This document shows positions 11,359 to 22,429 of a DNA stretch of 64,000 bases, piece after piece. The notes under the pieces are model-generated. The model saw only the letters and a list, made by a program, of their open reading frames with translations. It made no database searches and was not told where the DNA came from. Origin of the DNA: Conchocele bisecta (Eukaryota > Mollusca > Bivalvia > Lucinida > Thyasiridae); NCBI GenBank assembly GCA_029237695.1, contig CM055278.1, positions 71,911,188 to 71,975,187 on the forward strand, given 5' to 3'. The stretch's first letter is position 1, and each line of letters begins with the position of its first letter. Both the position numbers and the translations under genes were made by a program.

Positions 11359-12429
11359 TTAGTCAAAACCAATCCAACCGGGTGGGTAATAGTCGGCAAG
11401 GTTTGTCTTGCTATACAGGTCACTACCTGGTGAAGGAAACCCCCGCCAATATACCACCTTCCCGCCTGCAAGCCACGCACCCCACCACCCAAATGTACCG
11501 GAAGTCACTATCACGTGGTCGCACAACGTTAATAACGCGAGATCATGCATAGGTCTGGTTCGTTTAAACGGACTATGGACGACATCACTTCCCGTGATGC
11601 TTCTACCATATATTTGATTGTTGCAAACTACGATAAACTGCACTTTCTTAATTGCATTTCGCATATATTCCATCGCTTTGTTAATGTAACTCATGTTAGC
11701 GATAGCGTGGCCGCCATCTATGAAAGAATCAGCGAAGACTCGCACGTGGACACATACGTTATCGGTTCCCGGTTGACTGACGCTGGAGAAAAACTCCGAA
11801 GCCGGGTCCAGAAGAGCAGCCTTCATTTGAAAGAGTTTTCGGACATCTTGTTCGTGATTTTCGAAGTAACGCCACGACTGCATGTATCCGAGTAATCTGT
11901 AGTTATAAGAGGTATTCAGATGCTCTATCGCCTCGGTGTACGTGCAGCATGACACCTCATTGAAATTAACCGTTCGTATACTCATGTCATTAAATACCTT
12001 CACACCATCGAGGCCGAATACGTCCGTCAAACGAGTAGGTGGTTCGATGTACGCTGTGTAGCCATAGCGGAGTGACGTCGCCAATAACGTGGCGCATTGG
12101 AACATGTAGTTCCCAACCTGTCCATGCCATTTTCCTAGTGTCATAAAATGTGTCCTTTTGAACTGTTCACGTCTTTGTTTTTCTGTATTTACTTCACTAT
12201 TGCCGCTGGTTGCAGTCCGATCATATGTATTATGTTCACTTACATTATCTGTGATAACCTTGCCAGCGTGGGTAGCAATCAATGGTAGTTGTAATGCAAT
12301 TGTGAGCTTATTTTCGGAATAAAGTTTTAAAACGGTTCGGGCCGCCGCGTATATGCCGATTGATAAAAGACATGTGATAAGTGTCATTCGTTGATTTTTT
12401 CTCCTCGGAACAGCATTGCACGAAATCAT
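11359..12429 (-). CDS. GT11 galactoside alpha-1,2-fucosyltransferase-like protein
   Basis: Predicted type II Golgi enzyme that would transfer L-fucose from GDP-fucose to terminal galactose of glycans. With the ATG at 12427-12429 it is 356 residues. It has an RRKNQR basic patch, then a signal anchor at about residues 15-34 (MTLITCLLSIGIYAAARTVL), a variable stem, and the GT11 catalytic domain. Visible GT11 motifs are GQVGNYMFQ (about 103-111), the HVR segment at about 228, and MHDLALLTLCDHVIVTSGTF then GWWGAWLAGG (294-323). The usual HVRRGD is replaced by HVRVFAD, so activity is uncertain. Possible N-glycosylation sites are NVS, NTS and NMS. The frame stays open upstream to 12555, but that part comes from a MITE, and a pyrimidine-rich AG acceptor is seen near 12471. 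I therefore place the start in this exon; the ATG at 12387 is an alternative. Confidence 0.87.
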   Translation of the reverse strand: MISCNAVPRRKNQRMTLITCLLSIGIYAAARTVLKLYSENKLTIALQLPLIATHAGKVITDNVSEHNTYDRTATSGNSEVNTEKQRREQFKRTHFMTLGKWHGQVGNYMFQCATLLATSLRYGYTAYIEPPTRLTDVFGLDGVKVFNDMSIRTVNFNEVSCCTYTEAIEHLNTSYNYRLLGYMQSWRYFENHEQDVRKLFQMKAALLDPASEFFSSVSQPGTDNVCVHVRVFADSFIDGGHAIANMSYINKAMEYMRNAIKKVQFIVVCNNQIYGRSITGSDVVHSPFKRTRPMHDLALLTLCDHVIVTSGTFGWWGAWLAGGKVVYWRGFPSPGSDLYSKTNLADYYPPGWIGFD

Positions 12430-12465
12430 GTTTGATTGCCAGGATGTAATTATCGTCAAGTCTTC

Positions 12466-12476
12466 TCTCTGCAATA
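12466..12476 (-). promoter_or_regulatory. Likely 3' splice site before the fucosyltransferase coding exon
   Basis: On the minus strand TTTGTATATTGCAG precedes AGAGAAGACTTGACG, about 40 bases before the chosen ATG. This suggests a 5' UTR intron whose end contains the pogo-like MITE at 12483-12623. Confidence 0.5.
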
Positions 12477-12482
12477 TACAAA

Positions 12483-12623
12483 TACAGTGGAACCTGTATA
12501 AACCGTACACCAAGACAACATATGTGATCTTACTTTTGATGGGTTTGTTGGTCATTTATCTCAGATGTTAATGTATGTTCTGGCGACCTCCCAAGGTGTC
12601 CGGTGTAGAGAGGTTTCACTGTA
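12483..12623. mobile_element. Pogo/Tigger-like MITE
   Basis: The ends read TA-CAGTGGAACCTGTATAAAC and GTAGAGAGGTTTCACTG-TA, an imperfect inverted pair with TA target duplication typical of the Tc1/mariner-pogo group. The interior GGTGTCCGGTGTAGAGAGG matches relatives at 37497-37710, 38152-38310 and 40925-41104. Confidence 0.75.
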
Positions 12624-12739
12624 TGTGGCTGTGATTAGAGACATGTGTAGATCCAATAAAATATCACACTCCTCTAGCTTGATAATTATCTGAATTGTTT
12701 CTTAGAAGCATGCCTGGTGATTGATGGAATGTCGAACAT

Positions 12740-12800
12740 TGCGGGCAAGATCAGACTGTGCAGATGCACATGCTGATCTCCAGTCGCAGCGACATACTAT
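12740..12800. mobile_element. Fragment of the GTGGCTGTGACTGG MITE family
   Basis: It contains only the central foldback, GATCAGACTGTGCAGATGCA, followed by its inverted half. No complete ends are visible. Confidence 0.5.
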
Positions 12801-12974
12801 TTATGCGAGGGTCATCCAATACAGAAGCAGTGAAACTTTAGTCGCACTATCAGATTGGAAGGAGGTGTCATGTGCACATATATACCTTATATTAAATTAT
12901 TCAATGCATCCTTTTGTATGTTCATTATCACATGTGCATATCTTGTTCGAGTCAAGTTAACCGAGTGGAGATGA

Positions 12975-13785
12975 AACATGTTTTTCGCGCCTGCTTTAGC
13001 AGAAGGCTCGACTTTAGTCGCGCTTTTTCCGTCGTCGTTGTCCACGTCGTCGTCTTTCGCGTCAACAAATGTCAAAAAGTTTGTACACGCTTCTTCATCA
13101 CGATATAGAGTTATTAATACTTGACGGATTGTTTCAATATTTGGACACTTGATACATTGTTGCCATCAATATGTCCTTGGCCTTTTTGACCTTCAACTTC
13201 AATGTTTTGTGGAAACCCTTAGCCATTTATTTTGCGTCAAAAGTTTGTACAAGTTCCTTCATCATCATATATCATTAATATTACTTCATGGATTGCTTCG
13301 ATATTTGAACACATGCTACATGTCAGCATTTGCAACACACTCATGTCACCATTAACATGCCCTTGACCTCGTTGACCTTCACATGGTTCTGGAAACACTT
13401 AGCCATTTTTTTACGTCCAAAAGAACTTACAATTTTCTTCATCATCATATAACTTGAATGTTACTTCATGGATTCCTTCAATATTTGGATACTGGATACA
13501 TGTGAGAATTTTGAACACACTCAATGTCACCATTAACATGTCATTTACCTATTTGACCTGATCATAGTTGTGTAAACACGTAGCCATTTTAAGTTTAAAT
13601 TTACAAGTTTCTTCATCACCAATACACTTTAGTATTACTTGATGGATTGCTTCAATATTTGGATATTTGATACATGTTGTCGCTTCGAACATACTCATGA
13701 GCCATGAACATGGCATTGAACTGTTTGACCTTCACGTGGTTGTGGAAACACTTGTTTCCTGTGTAAAGCATGCATTTCTCTGATG
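12975..13785 (+). mobile_element. Pearl-like element with four tandem units of about 180 bp
   Basis: The head has a hairpin-like GCCTGCTTTAGCAGAAGGC and a CGTCGTCGTTGTCCACGTCG run. Four diverged units follow, each with TTGGATTGCTTCAATATTTG-like, GCCCTTGACCTCGTTGACC-like and CACTTAGCCATTTT-like blocks. Short open frames in it are repeat artefacts. Confidence 0.65.
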
Positions 13786-13989
13786 GTTTTCTTGTGATGC
13801 TTTCTTTAGCACATACCCAATATCATGTTACGGTCAAACGCCTCGGCAGGCGCGCGACCGCTTCCGTGGCGGAATTTTTGGTTGGTATTGGTAGGCACGT
13901 TAAAGTCGCAAAATCTTACAAATAATGAAGGGGATGACGTGTTATATCCGAGCTATATGACGCAGCCACTGCGTCTCAGAATATTTCTT

Positions 13990-14190
13990 TTGTGTGAACA
14001 TCGCAGATCCAGATCAGCCTGTGCATCCGCACAGTCTGATCAGAACGTGCACCGTTCGCCATTCCATCCATGACTCACCCATCATGCTTCTAACAAACAA
14101 TATAGCTCATTATAAGGATACAGTAGTGTGTTATCATAGACTGCACTGGTCACACTTTTCATCAGCCCCATTTCTCCAGTCACAGCCACA
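13990..14190. mobile_element. GTGGCTGTGACTGG-family palindromic MITE
   Basis: The centre, CAGCCTGTGCATCCGCACAG, lies at about 14015-14040. The right end, CATTTCTCCAGTCACAGCCA, is at 14169-14188. The left end is degraded. Confidence 0.65.
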
Positions 14191-14265
14191 AATATATTTT
14201 GTTTTAATTTATGTAAATTAATTAGACTAGCGTCTATAATGAGAACTTCTTTCTAAACGTTGTAT

Positions 14266-14427
14266 ATAGTTTATTCCACTACTATTTTGAAATATGGGAT
14301 TTATTTCCCGAGAAATCTGGAAATCCCATAAAGAAACGAGTGCGGTGCACGTGTGTCTTTGTCGGATTTACAGATGTCAATGAAAATTTCTCCGATATTT
14401 CAAAATTGTAGTGGAATAAATTGTATA
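14266..14427. repeat. Inverted repeat (foldback), about 28 bp arms
   Basis: ATAGTTTATTCCACTACTAT then TTTGAAAT near 14266 is mirrored by ATTTCAAAATTGTAGTGGAA then TAAATTGTAT ending near 14427. Confidence 0.65.
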
Positions 14428-14429
14428 TT

Positions 14430-15129
14430 ACATGCTCTTAGACCAGCCTATAACGTTGTCAAAATTGAAAAGTTTGAAGTTAACGTATTAATTGTTTCTT
14501 TGCCGGAAATGACATCAAAACGTGACGTCAATTACGTCTCGCGAACGTCTAGGAAAAATATATCCTTCAAGGAAATAAATACCCCCAGAATCACTGTAAA
14601 TCACTGGGTAGCATGTAATATATAGTAAATTAACACGGAAGAATTAAGCCGGTGTCAATAAATAAAACAAATGCAAAATTGTATCCGTGATCAAATCAAA
14701 ATGTTTCACAATGCATTAGATTCTATCCCATATTTAATTCAAAGTGACTAGACGGACAACTGTATTGCTGATCTGTTTGTATTCTTCACAAAATACAAAG
14801 AAGCGGTTATGCGACACAAACACAATCGCGACTTTGACATTCTCTGAAAGAAAATATGTCGACTTTCAAATATCACGAACAAATAGACACCACCATACTC
14901 ACACTACATTTATGTTGATATAAAGTGGACTCATAATGTATAATATGGAAAATCTAAGCACCAATTTAGCGTTTTGTTTCCTTTTTCGCCGGTATCAAAT
15001 TACTTTTAACTATTCTGTTAACATTATTTAGACGCGATATTATAGCCGACATAACTTTCAATTTGAATGTCTTTCTGTCAATTGCAAGCTGCCTGGAGCC
15101 TGTGAATTGCAATTTGATGAATATGACCT
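14430..15129. other. No recognisable gene
   Basis: AT-rich DNA. A 90-codon open frame at 14353-14625 crosses the foldback repeat and has no recognisable motif. Confidence 0.5.
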
Positions 15130-15420
15130 GTAGCCTATTTTACCAACATAGCAAAGTATACTTTGAGGGAGTAATCATTTATTTTTCCTGAAATGTATTA
15201 TTTCATATAGAACTAACGACAGCATATATTTGATGATTAAAAATATGCAAATTATTATACTGAATTTATTACATATCACAGCCAACATGGCTATGGCTGT
15301 GATAATGTAATAAACTCAGTATAATACAAAATCATAAATTTATCCTTAAATTGAAAATTTCTCCCTCAAAGTATACTTTGCAAGAAAAACGTACTTTGCA
15401 ATGTTGGTGAAATAGGCTAC
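15130..15420. mobile_element. MITE, GTAGCCTATTTYACC family, complete copy
   Basis: The ends are inverted copies of GTAGCCTATTTTACCAACAT followed by AGTATACTTTGAGGGAG. The core has a CACAGCCAACATGGCTATGG hairpin flanked by AATTTATTACAT and its complement. Other copies are 15539-15828, 16116-16225, 23125-23386 and 29465-29743. Confidence 0.85.
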
Positions 15421-15538
15421 TGATAAAGTAGTATCTGTATCTGTTCTTGGTCACTCGAATGTTTGACCAAATATAAGTATTTGTATCGGTTATATGGTTA
15501 TCTGTCCTCCGCCACGAGAATGTTTGACCGAATATATT
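15421..15538. repeat. Minisatellite, unit about 55-60 bp (first block)
   Basis: Two related units read TATCTGTTCTTGGTCACTCG, AATGTTTGACCAAATATAAG and TATTTGTATCGGTTATATGG. The array continues at 15900-16115 after a MITE insertion. Confidence 0.7.
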
Positions 15539-15828
15539 ACATTGCAAAGTATACTTATCTAGCAAAGTATACTTTGAGGGAGAAATTTTGAATTTTAGGA
15601 TAAATTAATTATTTTTTATTTTCTGAATTTATTACATTAGCACAGCCATTTTAGCTGTGATAATGTAATCAATTCAGTATAATAATTCTGCATACTTTTA
15701 ATTATCAAATATATGCAGTAGTTAGTTCTATATGAAATAATGGATTTTACTGAAAAATAAATGATTGCTCCCTCAAAGTATGCTTTGCTAGATAAGTATA
15801 CTTTGCAATGTTGGTGACATAGGCTATT
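15539..15828. mobile_element. MITE, GTAGCCTATTTYACC family, copy 2
   Basis: It has the same TIR (AGCAAAGTATACTTTGAGGG) and the CACAGCCATTTTAGCTGTG core hairpin as 15130-15420. The left terminus is slightly truncated. It splits the adjacent minisatellite. Confidence 0.8.
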
Positions 15829-15899
15829 GATAAAGTAAATTTAAGCCGGAATCAAGAAGATACTGTTGCATTTTAACTAGCATAATTTAATTTAGTCAA

Positions 15900-16270
15900 T
15901 TATCTAAATATCTAAATATTTGGATCGGGTATCTGTATCTGTTTTTGGTCACACGAATGTTTGACCAAATATAAGTATTAGTATCGGTTATATGGTTATC
16001 TGTCCTCCGCCACGAGAATGTTTGACCGAATATATTAAGTATTTGGATCATTTACTAGTACATGTTCTTGGTCACACGAAAGGTTGATGGAATATAATAT
16101 TTGGATCGGTTATCTGTAGCCTATTTCACCAGCATTGCAAAGTATACTTATCTAGCAAAGTATACTTTGAGGGAGAAATGTTCAATTTAAAGACAAATTT
16201 ATTACATTATCACAGACATTTTGGTCACAAGAAAGCTTGACTGAATATAATGATTTGATCGGTTATTTGT
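15900..16270. repeat. Minisatellite (second block) with partial MITE at 16116-16225
   Basis: About four units contain TTGGTCACACGAATGTTTGA and CCGAATATATTAAGTATTTG. The array is interrupted by a half MITE beginning GTAGCCTATTTCACCAGCAT at 16116. Confidence 0.65.
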
Positions 16271-16320
16271 TCTTATATAGTCTAAATACATAGACATATA
16301 CTACAAATACACCATATATA

Positions 16321-17280
16321 GTGTCAGATAGTATATCTGGAATTAAATATAGTTGGGTCTATGAACGAGACGTGAGTACGCAAAACCAGTTTGTCACCAC
16401 TCCGTCGAACATTCGCCCTCCACCCAACCCTGGGCAGTTTGTAGCGCCTGGATTAGCGGCACAAAATGAAAGTGACTTCATAAACTTGACACATGATGAA
16501 AAGTTACTTCACCTTTTGATAACATTGACAAACATCGAGTCAGTACAAATGGACATGTTCAGGAGTATACAGACATTCGATTGTAATTTGAAGGCCCTGT
16601 GTGGTGGATAAATGCTGTAGTTTCATGTGTTGACATTAACTAAAAAATGCTCAAACTGCTGGCGTACAAGAGCATTGATGATGAAGCCAGATTCAGACGA
16701 AATAATTTGTTGTTTTGGGGGATGGTAGAACGTGAAAATGAAAACTGCTGGGATATTATCGACAATTTTATCGAGCACAAACTGTTAATTGAGTCAATCG
16801 ACATGGTCATATCCCGTGTGCAGCTGGACAGAATATACATGGTGAACAATTTCCTAAATACAAGCGCCGACATCGGTGCATATTCCACATCTACAGTTGC
16901 AGACGGCAGTATGAAGTAAACACCCACGCAGCAACCAGCCAGCGACCAGTCAACGAATTATTCCCGACCATCACCACCACAACATTATTATGCCAATCCC
17001 AGACAACCAGGTGCACAGACACTCATTGGTCAGCGATTTAATACGCCACACCCTTATCCACACCCACACCCTTCTCCACCACACGCCGCTGCGAGACAAT
17101 CTACCCCACCAGTATCCCACCCACCCACCTACCCACGCGTCCTATCGTCACCCCAACAGACACTGTCATATTCCGACGTTACCAGGCAACATACGGCAAA
17201 CAACACACACACCATGGCGCCACCTCTCTTAAACTTTTCAACCCCAGTGACACCCGCGATTATACACCACCCCTAGGAAG
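16321..17280 (+). pseudogene. LINE ORF1 remnant (L1-type ORF1p-like)
   Basis: Two frame segments are broken by stops and shifts. The first covers 16321-16611. The second (16647-16919) contains DDEARFRRNNLLFWGMVERE, matching the E-x-RSRRNNLLFxG signature of ORF1 proteins of the Transposase_22 (L1 ORF1) type. A Pro/His/Gln-rich frame then runs to about 17240 with HYYANPRQPGAQTLIGQRF and LSYSDVTRQ. The protein would bind RNA in the retrotransposition particle. This copy is inactive. Confidence 0.75.
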
Positions 17281-17596
17281 CAAGTGTAAACAAACACAAA
17301 GCATCTGAGTCGCCGATCATAAACAGTTCATCACACCCGGTTGCAGACTACAGCGATGCATCACAATCGCTTTTACAATCGCCAGTAATTTCGCTAATGT
17401 TATAAATCACAAACACACATGTAAACAATACTACCAGCACGGGCAGCGTAAACATGGTCGTACACACGGGGCCACATAATAGAGATAGGTCGCGGAAACG
17501 TTAGCAGACACGTGGTCAACTTCTGACCAATAGCGATGATAGTAGGCCTGGTGCGACCGACACACGTGACAGTCACAGCCAATTGAGGGCAAGGCC

Positions 17597-17672
17597 ATTG
17601 ATCGTGGATAGGTCATATGATTACAACCACAACAATTGAGCGTGGATAGGTCATATGATTACAACCACAACA
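17597..17672. repeat. 38 bp tandem duplication inside the LINE remnant
   Basis: ATTGATCGTGGATAGGTCAT plus the next 18 bases is repeated immediately with one difference (GATCG versus GAGCG). Confidence 0.9.
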
Positions 17673-17734
17673 ATGACATGCGGGGTACAAAATAGGGATA
17701 CGGGGGGATGTGAAGAGAGTACGTGTATTTCTTT

Positions 17735-18063
17735 TGCATTATAAATATACATGGACTGGTCACTAAGCGTATAAATAAATTAAAATCACCGAAAATTGTA
17801 GATTTATTTAATTTAAAAAGTAAAAGACATATTGGTATTTTCAGAAACATGTGCAGATTCGTTATCAGATTTGCATGTTGATAACTTTATTTATTTTGCT
17901 TTGACATAACTTACATAAAGAACAATTCAAAACGCAACTCCGGTTGAATTGTTGTATATGTTAGAGAAAGTGTGTCCAAAGATGTCACATTGTATTTAGA
18001 ACATTGTATTTTTCTTCATTTATTGTGGATGGCCCAAGCATTTTATCAGACCACTGTATTGTA
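17735..18063 (+). pseudogene. LINE ORF2 remnant, APE-type endonuclease part
   Basis: Reading through breaks gives NIHGLVTKRINKLKSPKIVD, then KRNSG with a stop where Gly is expected, then IVVYVRES. It ends with IVDGPSILSDHCI at about 18026-18060. The SDH motif is the catalytic Asp-His region of APE-like LINE endonucleases. There are several stops and frameshifts, so no active protein is possible. Confidence 0.8.
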
Positions 18064-18179
18064 CTTTTTTTTTCATGAAATGTAACGTTTTTGCACACGA
18101 AAATTATATGGACAGACAAGTAGGTGATGACAATTCACAAAATGTGGAAAATGATGGGAAAATGATAAAATACAGACAT

Positions 18180-20570
18180 ACAAATGTGCTCTTAGTTCAC
18201 CAGACACTATGAGAAATTTTGCACGATTAACACATGTTATGCAAGAAATTGTATCTACACTGGATATAGATACTACAGTTACTGGTTTTGATACGCTGTT
18301 AAATGAAATCTGCGTAACACTTTTCAAGCAACCTATACATGTAAACAAACTATAAACAGGTCGTCTATATATACCGTCATACAAAATTACTGAACAGGCT
18401 AAGCAATTATTTGTTAACAATCTAAACAAATAATGTCTCGACGAAACGACACATATTAATCGAATACATAGTAAAATCGAGAGCGGACTACAAAAGGTAT
18501 TTACGTATATGTAGGTATGACGAAAGTAGATTGTGAACAAATATACTTACACAAGCAAGACTTAAAAATGCAAAACAGTATTGGCAACTTTTGAAGGAAG
18601 GGGCAGGTGTACCAAATACCAATAATATTTCGGCGGACTCGTTTGTTGCATATTTCAAAGCTATAAGCAATCCGACGGATCATTCCTTTCAACCCGATGA
18701 GAATATTATTTATTTCAACGATACATATTTTGAGTCAGAAATAAACATTATGTTTTCCGAATTAAATGCAGAAATATCATGCGATGAAATTTCAGGGTCG
18801 ATTTCACAACTTTTTAACGGAAAAAGTGGGCGCCCAGATATGTATTTAAACGAATTCTTAATTCATGGGAAAACGATCTTTATGCCATTTTGATATGAAC
18901 TATATAGCATTTCTTTTAAAAATGGATATTCCCCACATGCTTGTTCTGAACGCTACATAGTACCAAATGAAGTTTGTAAGTACAGGGTCATAACCTTAAC
19001 AAGTACAATCGGGAAACTATTCTACCAAATATTAAGTAATAGAAATGACAGATTGGGCTGAGAAATGTTATATGTCAACGGTCGATCATGTGTTTATATT
19101 GCATGGGCTAATTGCACATTTAATAAATTAAAGGAACAATATTATAATGTGCTTTTGTAGATTTCACAAAAGCTTTCGATTACATCGTTAGAGAAAACAT
19201 TTGGTATAAAATATAAATTAATAAACATAGGTGAAATTTAACTATCAACTTAGTGAAGAATTTACATGTGTGTTAGGGGTGCGTCAGTGGCAATGTATAT
19301 CACCTTTTATTTTGTTCAATGTATGTAAACGATTTATAAGACGAATAATATTTAAATGGTGTAGAAGATATAGATATAGGAATGATCAAAATATTTTTCC
19401 TATTATATGCAGATGACATAGCAAGTTTATCCACATCTAAGGAACAGTTACAGAAAGGGTTGGACACATTATTTACGTATTGTCAAACATGAAAGCTTAC
19501 AGTCGACGCTAACAAAACTAAAATCGTGATTTTTAGGAAAGGCGGCCGATTACCGATTGGTCTGAAGTTCTACTATAATAATTTAAAAATAGAAATCGTG
19601 TCGAAATGTTCTTATTTGTGTGTTGCATTCACACCAGGCGGATCGTTCCTTGAAGCAAATACTACTCTTGCCAGTCAAGCGCATAATGCTGTTTTTAAAC
19701 TAAACAAATACTTACAAAAATTCGCGGACCTTACATCGAAGCATGTCCTCGACTTGTTTGATAAAGTAGTTCTTCATATCCTAAGCTATGCTGGGAAAGT
19801 ATGGGGCTTTGTGCAATCAAACCAAATAGAACGAGTACATTTACAATGTTGTAAAAGACTAATAGGCGTCAAAATAGTTACCCACAACTATTTTATATAT
19901 GGGGAACTCGGTCGAATGACACTTAGACATAGTCGTTTTTACAATATTAGTGCATATTGGTTTAAGGTAGTACAATCAAATGACAGAAAATATGTAAAGT
20001 GTGTATACAGTATGATGTTAACGGATATGGAAATATTTACAATGTTAAGAATTGGGCTGTATTAGTTGAAAACATATAATCATGACTAGGTTTTTATCAT
20101 GTATGGCTGTCACAGGGTGTAGGCAATGTCAAGTCATTACTGTCACTTTTAGACAACGTTTGCAAGATAATTTTGTGCAAGATTGAAATACAAGACTAAA
20201 TGACTCTAGCACGGCATTATTTATCAAAAACTCATGTTTTAAATACCAAGAGTACTTAGATTTTGTATCAGTAAACAAATTTAGAATATCCTTCAGTAGA
20301 CTACGTGTGTCATCACACCGACTCGAAGTAGGAGCTGGCCGTTAGAACAAGCCTATGAGAAAACCATTTGATGAAATGTAAAATCTGTAATATATTGGAA
20401 GTAGAATTTCATTTAGTGTTCATTTGCCCTATTGATAAAGATGTGAGAGAAACATGTATACCTAAATACTATAGATATAGGCCAAATACGTTAAACTGAG
20501 TAGACCTTTTACAATCTGACCGTGCAACTTAGATAATTCATCTCGGCGTATGTATATATAGGGCATTTGA
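18180..20570 (+). pseudogene. LINE ORF2 remnant, reverse transcriptase and C-terminal part
   Basis: Fragments in shifting frames are collinear with a molluscan LINE reverse transcriptase. They run SISQLFNGKSGRPDMYLNEF (about 18800-18860), RVITLTSTIGKLFYQILSNR (about 18985), LSEEFTCVLGVRQ, then the catalytic YADD at 19406-19417 within LLYADDIASLSTSKEQLQKG. DANKTKIVIFRKGGRLP, FDKVVLHILSYAGKVWGFVQ and NKFRISFSRLRVSSHRLEVG (about 20275-20335) follow. The longest intact piece is 179 codons at 19526-20065. The many stops show an old dead copy. Confidence 0.87.
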
Positions 20571-20599
20571 AAAAAAAATGAAATAATTTTTCATTTAAA

Positions 20600-22120
20600 T
20601 AAGTATTTTTAAATATATGGATAACTATATTATAGTACAAATACATGATCGATCTTGCTGTTCGTTGCTATTATCGACTCATGTAAACTATTTCGTATTC
20701 AAAACAACATGTACATGGCATTCAGGTAGACCAGGATATGCACTTTGGAATATAGATTACACGATTACATTTCTTTATAAGTGATAGTCAATGTACTCAT
20801 ATTATTCATTTCGTGTACTGTTTATTTATGTTCTACGTCACCATGATATGCCGATACTTGTATGTATGTGAAGATAAACAACTGTTCTCGCCTCGTTACC
20901 TGTATCATGTCGTGGAATTGAAGTAAGTGCAATAACAATGGATCTAAATTGTACATACATGTACATACAAAAGCGCAATCTAATCAGGAGCTACAATATT
21001 TTCAATAAATGGACATTCGATAGTTCGGACGGTCCTGTCATGACTCGCTACATATTAGTATTATTTACTAACAGTCTCGATGTCTACGAGCTTTGAAATA
21101 AGCCGCGCTGCTTTGGAGTAGATATGCTGATCATTTACAATTATTTATTGCACATGACGTATATTCCTATCGTGCTAAAATAATGTTTTAAAGTTAACCA
21201 TACATTGAATATTATATCAAAAGTAACTCTCTCCTAATCACTACTTCATATGAATACATGTATATGTTAGCTGCAGTTCTATGTGAACTGTATTGTTTGC
21301 AAATCACTAACTCTGTGGGACATGACACCTGTCCCAATCTGTCGTGAAATAGAATACGGTCTTGAGCACGGCGCTCAGCGGTTGTTGGCGTAATATTGCA
21401 ATTCATGACTGATTGTGACTGGTGACATGGTCGGAGGGTAAATGTATTTGTGATCACAATGTAGGCTAAAGCTGCATGGAACAATGTTTATGTGAATTTG
21501 TATGAAACAATATTCATGTACGCCATCTTACAATAGCTTATATAGTATCATAGTATTGTATGTGTGCTCAGGGGCCAGTTGGCTCAATGCAATAAACTTC
21601 ATTTTCTTCATGAATATCCGCACAGTCTGATCCAAGCCAATACGCCGGTGATTCGTTACTGCATTGGTACTAATGCGTATGCTGATAAAAATGCAGATTA
21701 AATTACACACATGTATAAGTTTATCAGGACATACATAGTTTCCAGTATATACGTGTTGTTATATACAGTAACTCAGGAAATGCAATGTTTGCCATTTAGT
21801 CCGGAAATATATGTAGGACAATGAGGGTATTAGTAGTTCTGAATATAATAATGAGTGTTCTCCATTTAGTCCGCAAGTTTAACTTTGGTTTATGCATGTA
21901 CATTATTATTTCAGATTATCCGGATATATGCTTTTCGCCATTTGGAAATGTGAATCTCTGTGATTGATACATGTACATATTATAATTGTATATGACCAGG
22001 ATGTACACTTTCCAGTAGTCGGCCTGTTAGTTAATGCGTGTACATGATTGTTTTAATTGACCAAGATATACACAGATCGTCATTTATGCTATAAATCTAA
22101 ACAGTAGACTTATTGAATGT
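20600..22120. other. No recognisable gene
   Basis: AT-rich sequence downstream of the LINE. Short open frames of 60-90 codons at 21212-21710 show no motif. A scrap of the GTGGCTGTGACTGG MITE family lies near 21600-21660. Confidence 0.5.
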
Positions 22121-22123
22121 TCA

Positions 22124-22345
22124 TATGTGGCTGAGACTGGAGAAAAGAGGCGTATGACAGTATGCTTCCTGCTCAAATAGCACCCTCATGTAGCCTGATG
22201 ACGATATATGTGGCCTGTGACGGGTGTTTCATTTATGTAATGGCGAACAGTGCAGCTCCCGATCAGACTGCGGCTACACAGCTCATCTAGATCTACACCG
22301 GTCACAAAACCCATAAGCCTAGATTATACAGTCACAGCCACATAT
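22124..22345. mobile_element. GTGGCTGTGACTGG-family palindromic MITE, near complete
   Basis: The left end ATGTGGCTGAGACTGGAG and right end ACAGTCACAGCCACATAT are inverted copies about 200 bp apart. The region CACCGGTCACAAAACCCATA belongs to the inverted right half. Confidence 0.8.
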
Positions 22346-22349
22346 ATCT

Positions 22350-22421
22350 ATGGTCTAGTAACATAAGGTCGTAACTGCTATGCTAAAGCATAGCAGCTAC
22401 GACCTTATGTTACTAGACCAT
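22350..22421. repeat. Near-perfect 72 bp palindrome
   Basis: The 35 bp arms begin ATGGTCTAGTAACATAAGGT. They pair with one mismatch around a centre GCTAAAGC. It abuts the MITE ending at 22345. It could extrude as a cruciform or be transcribed as a long hairpin. Confidence 0.95.
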
Positions 22422-22429
22422 CAATATGT

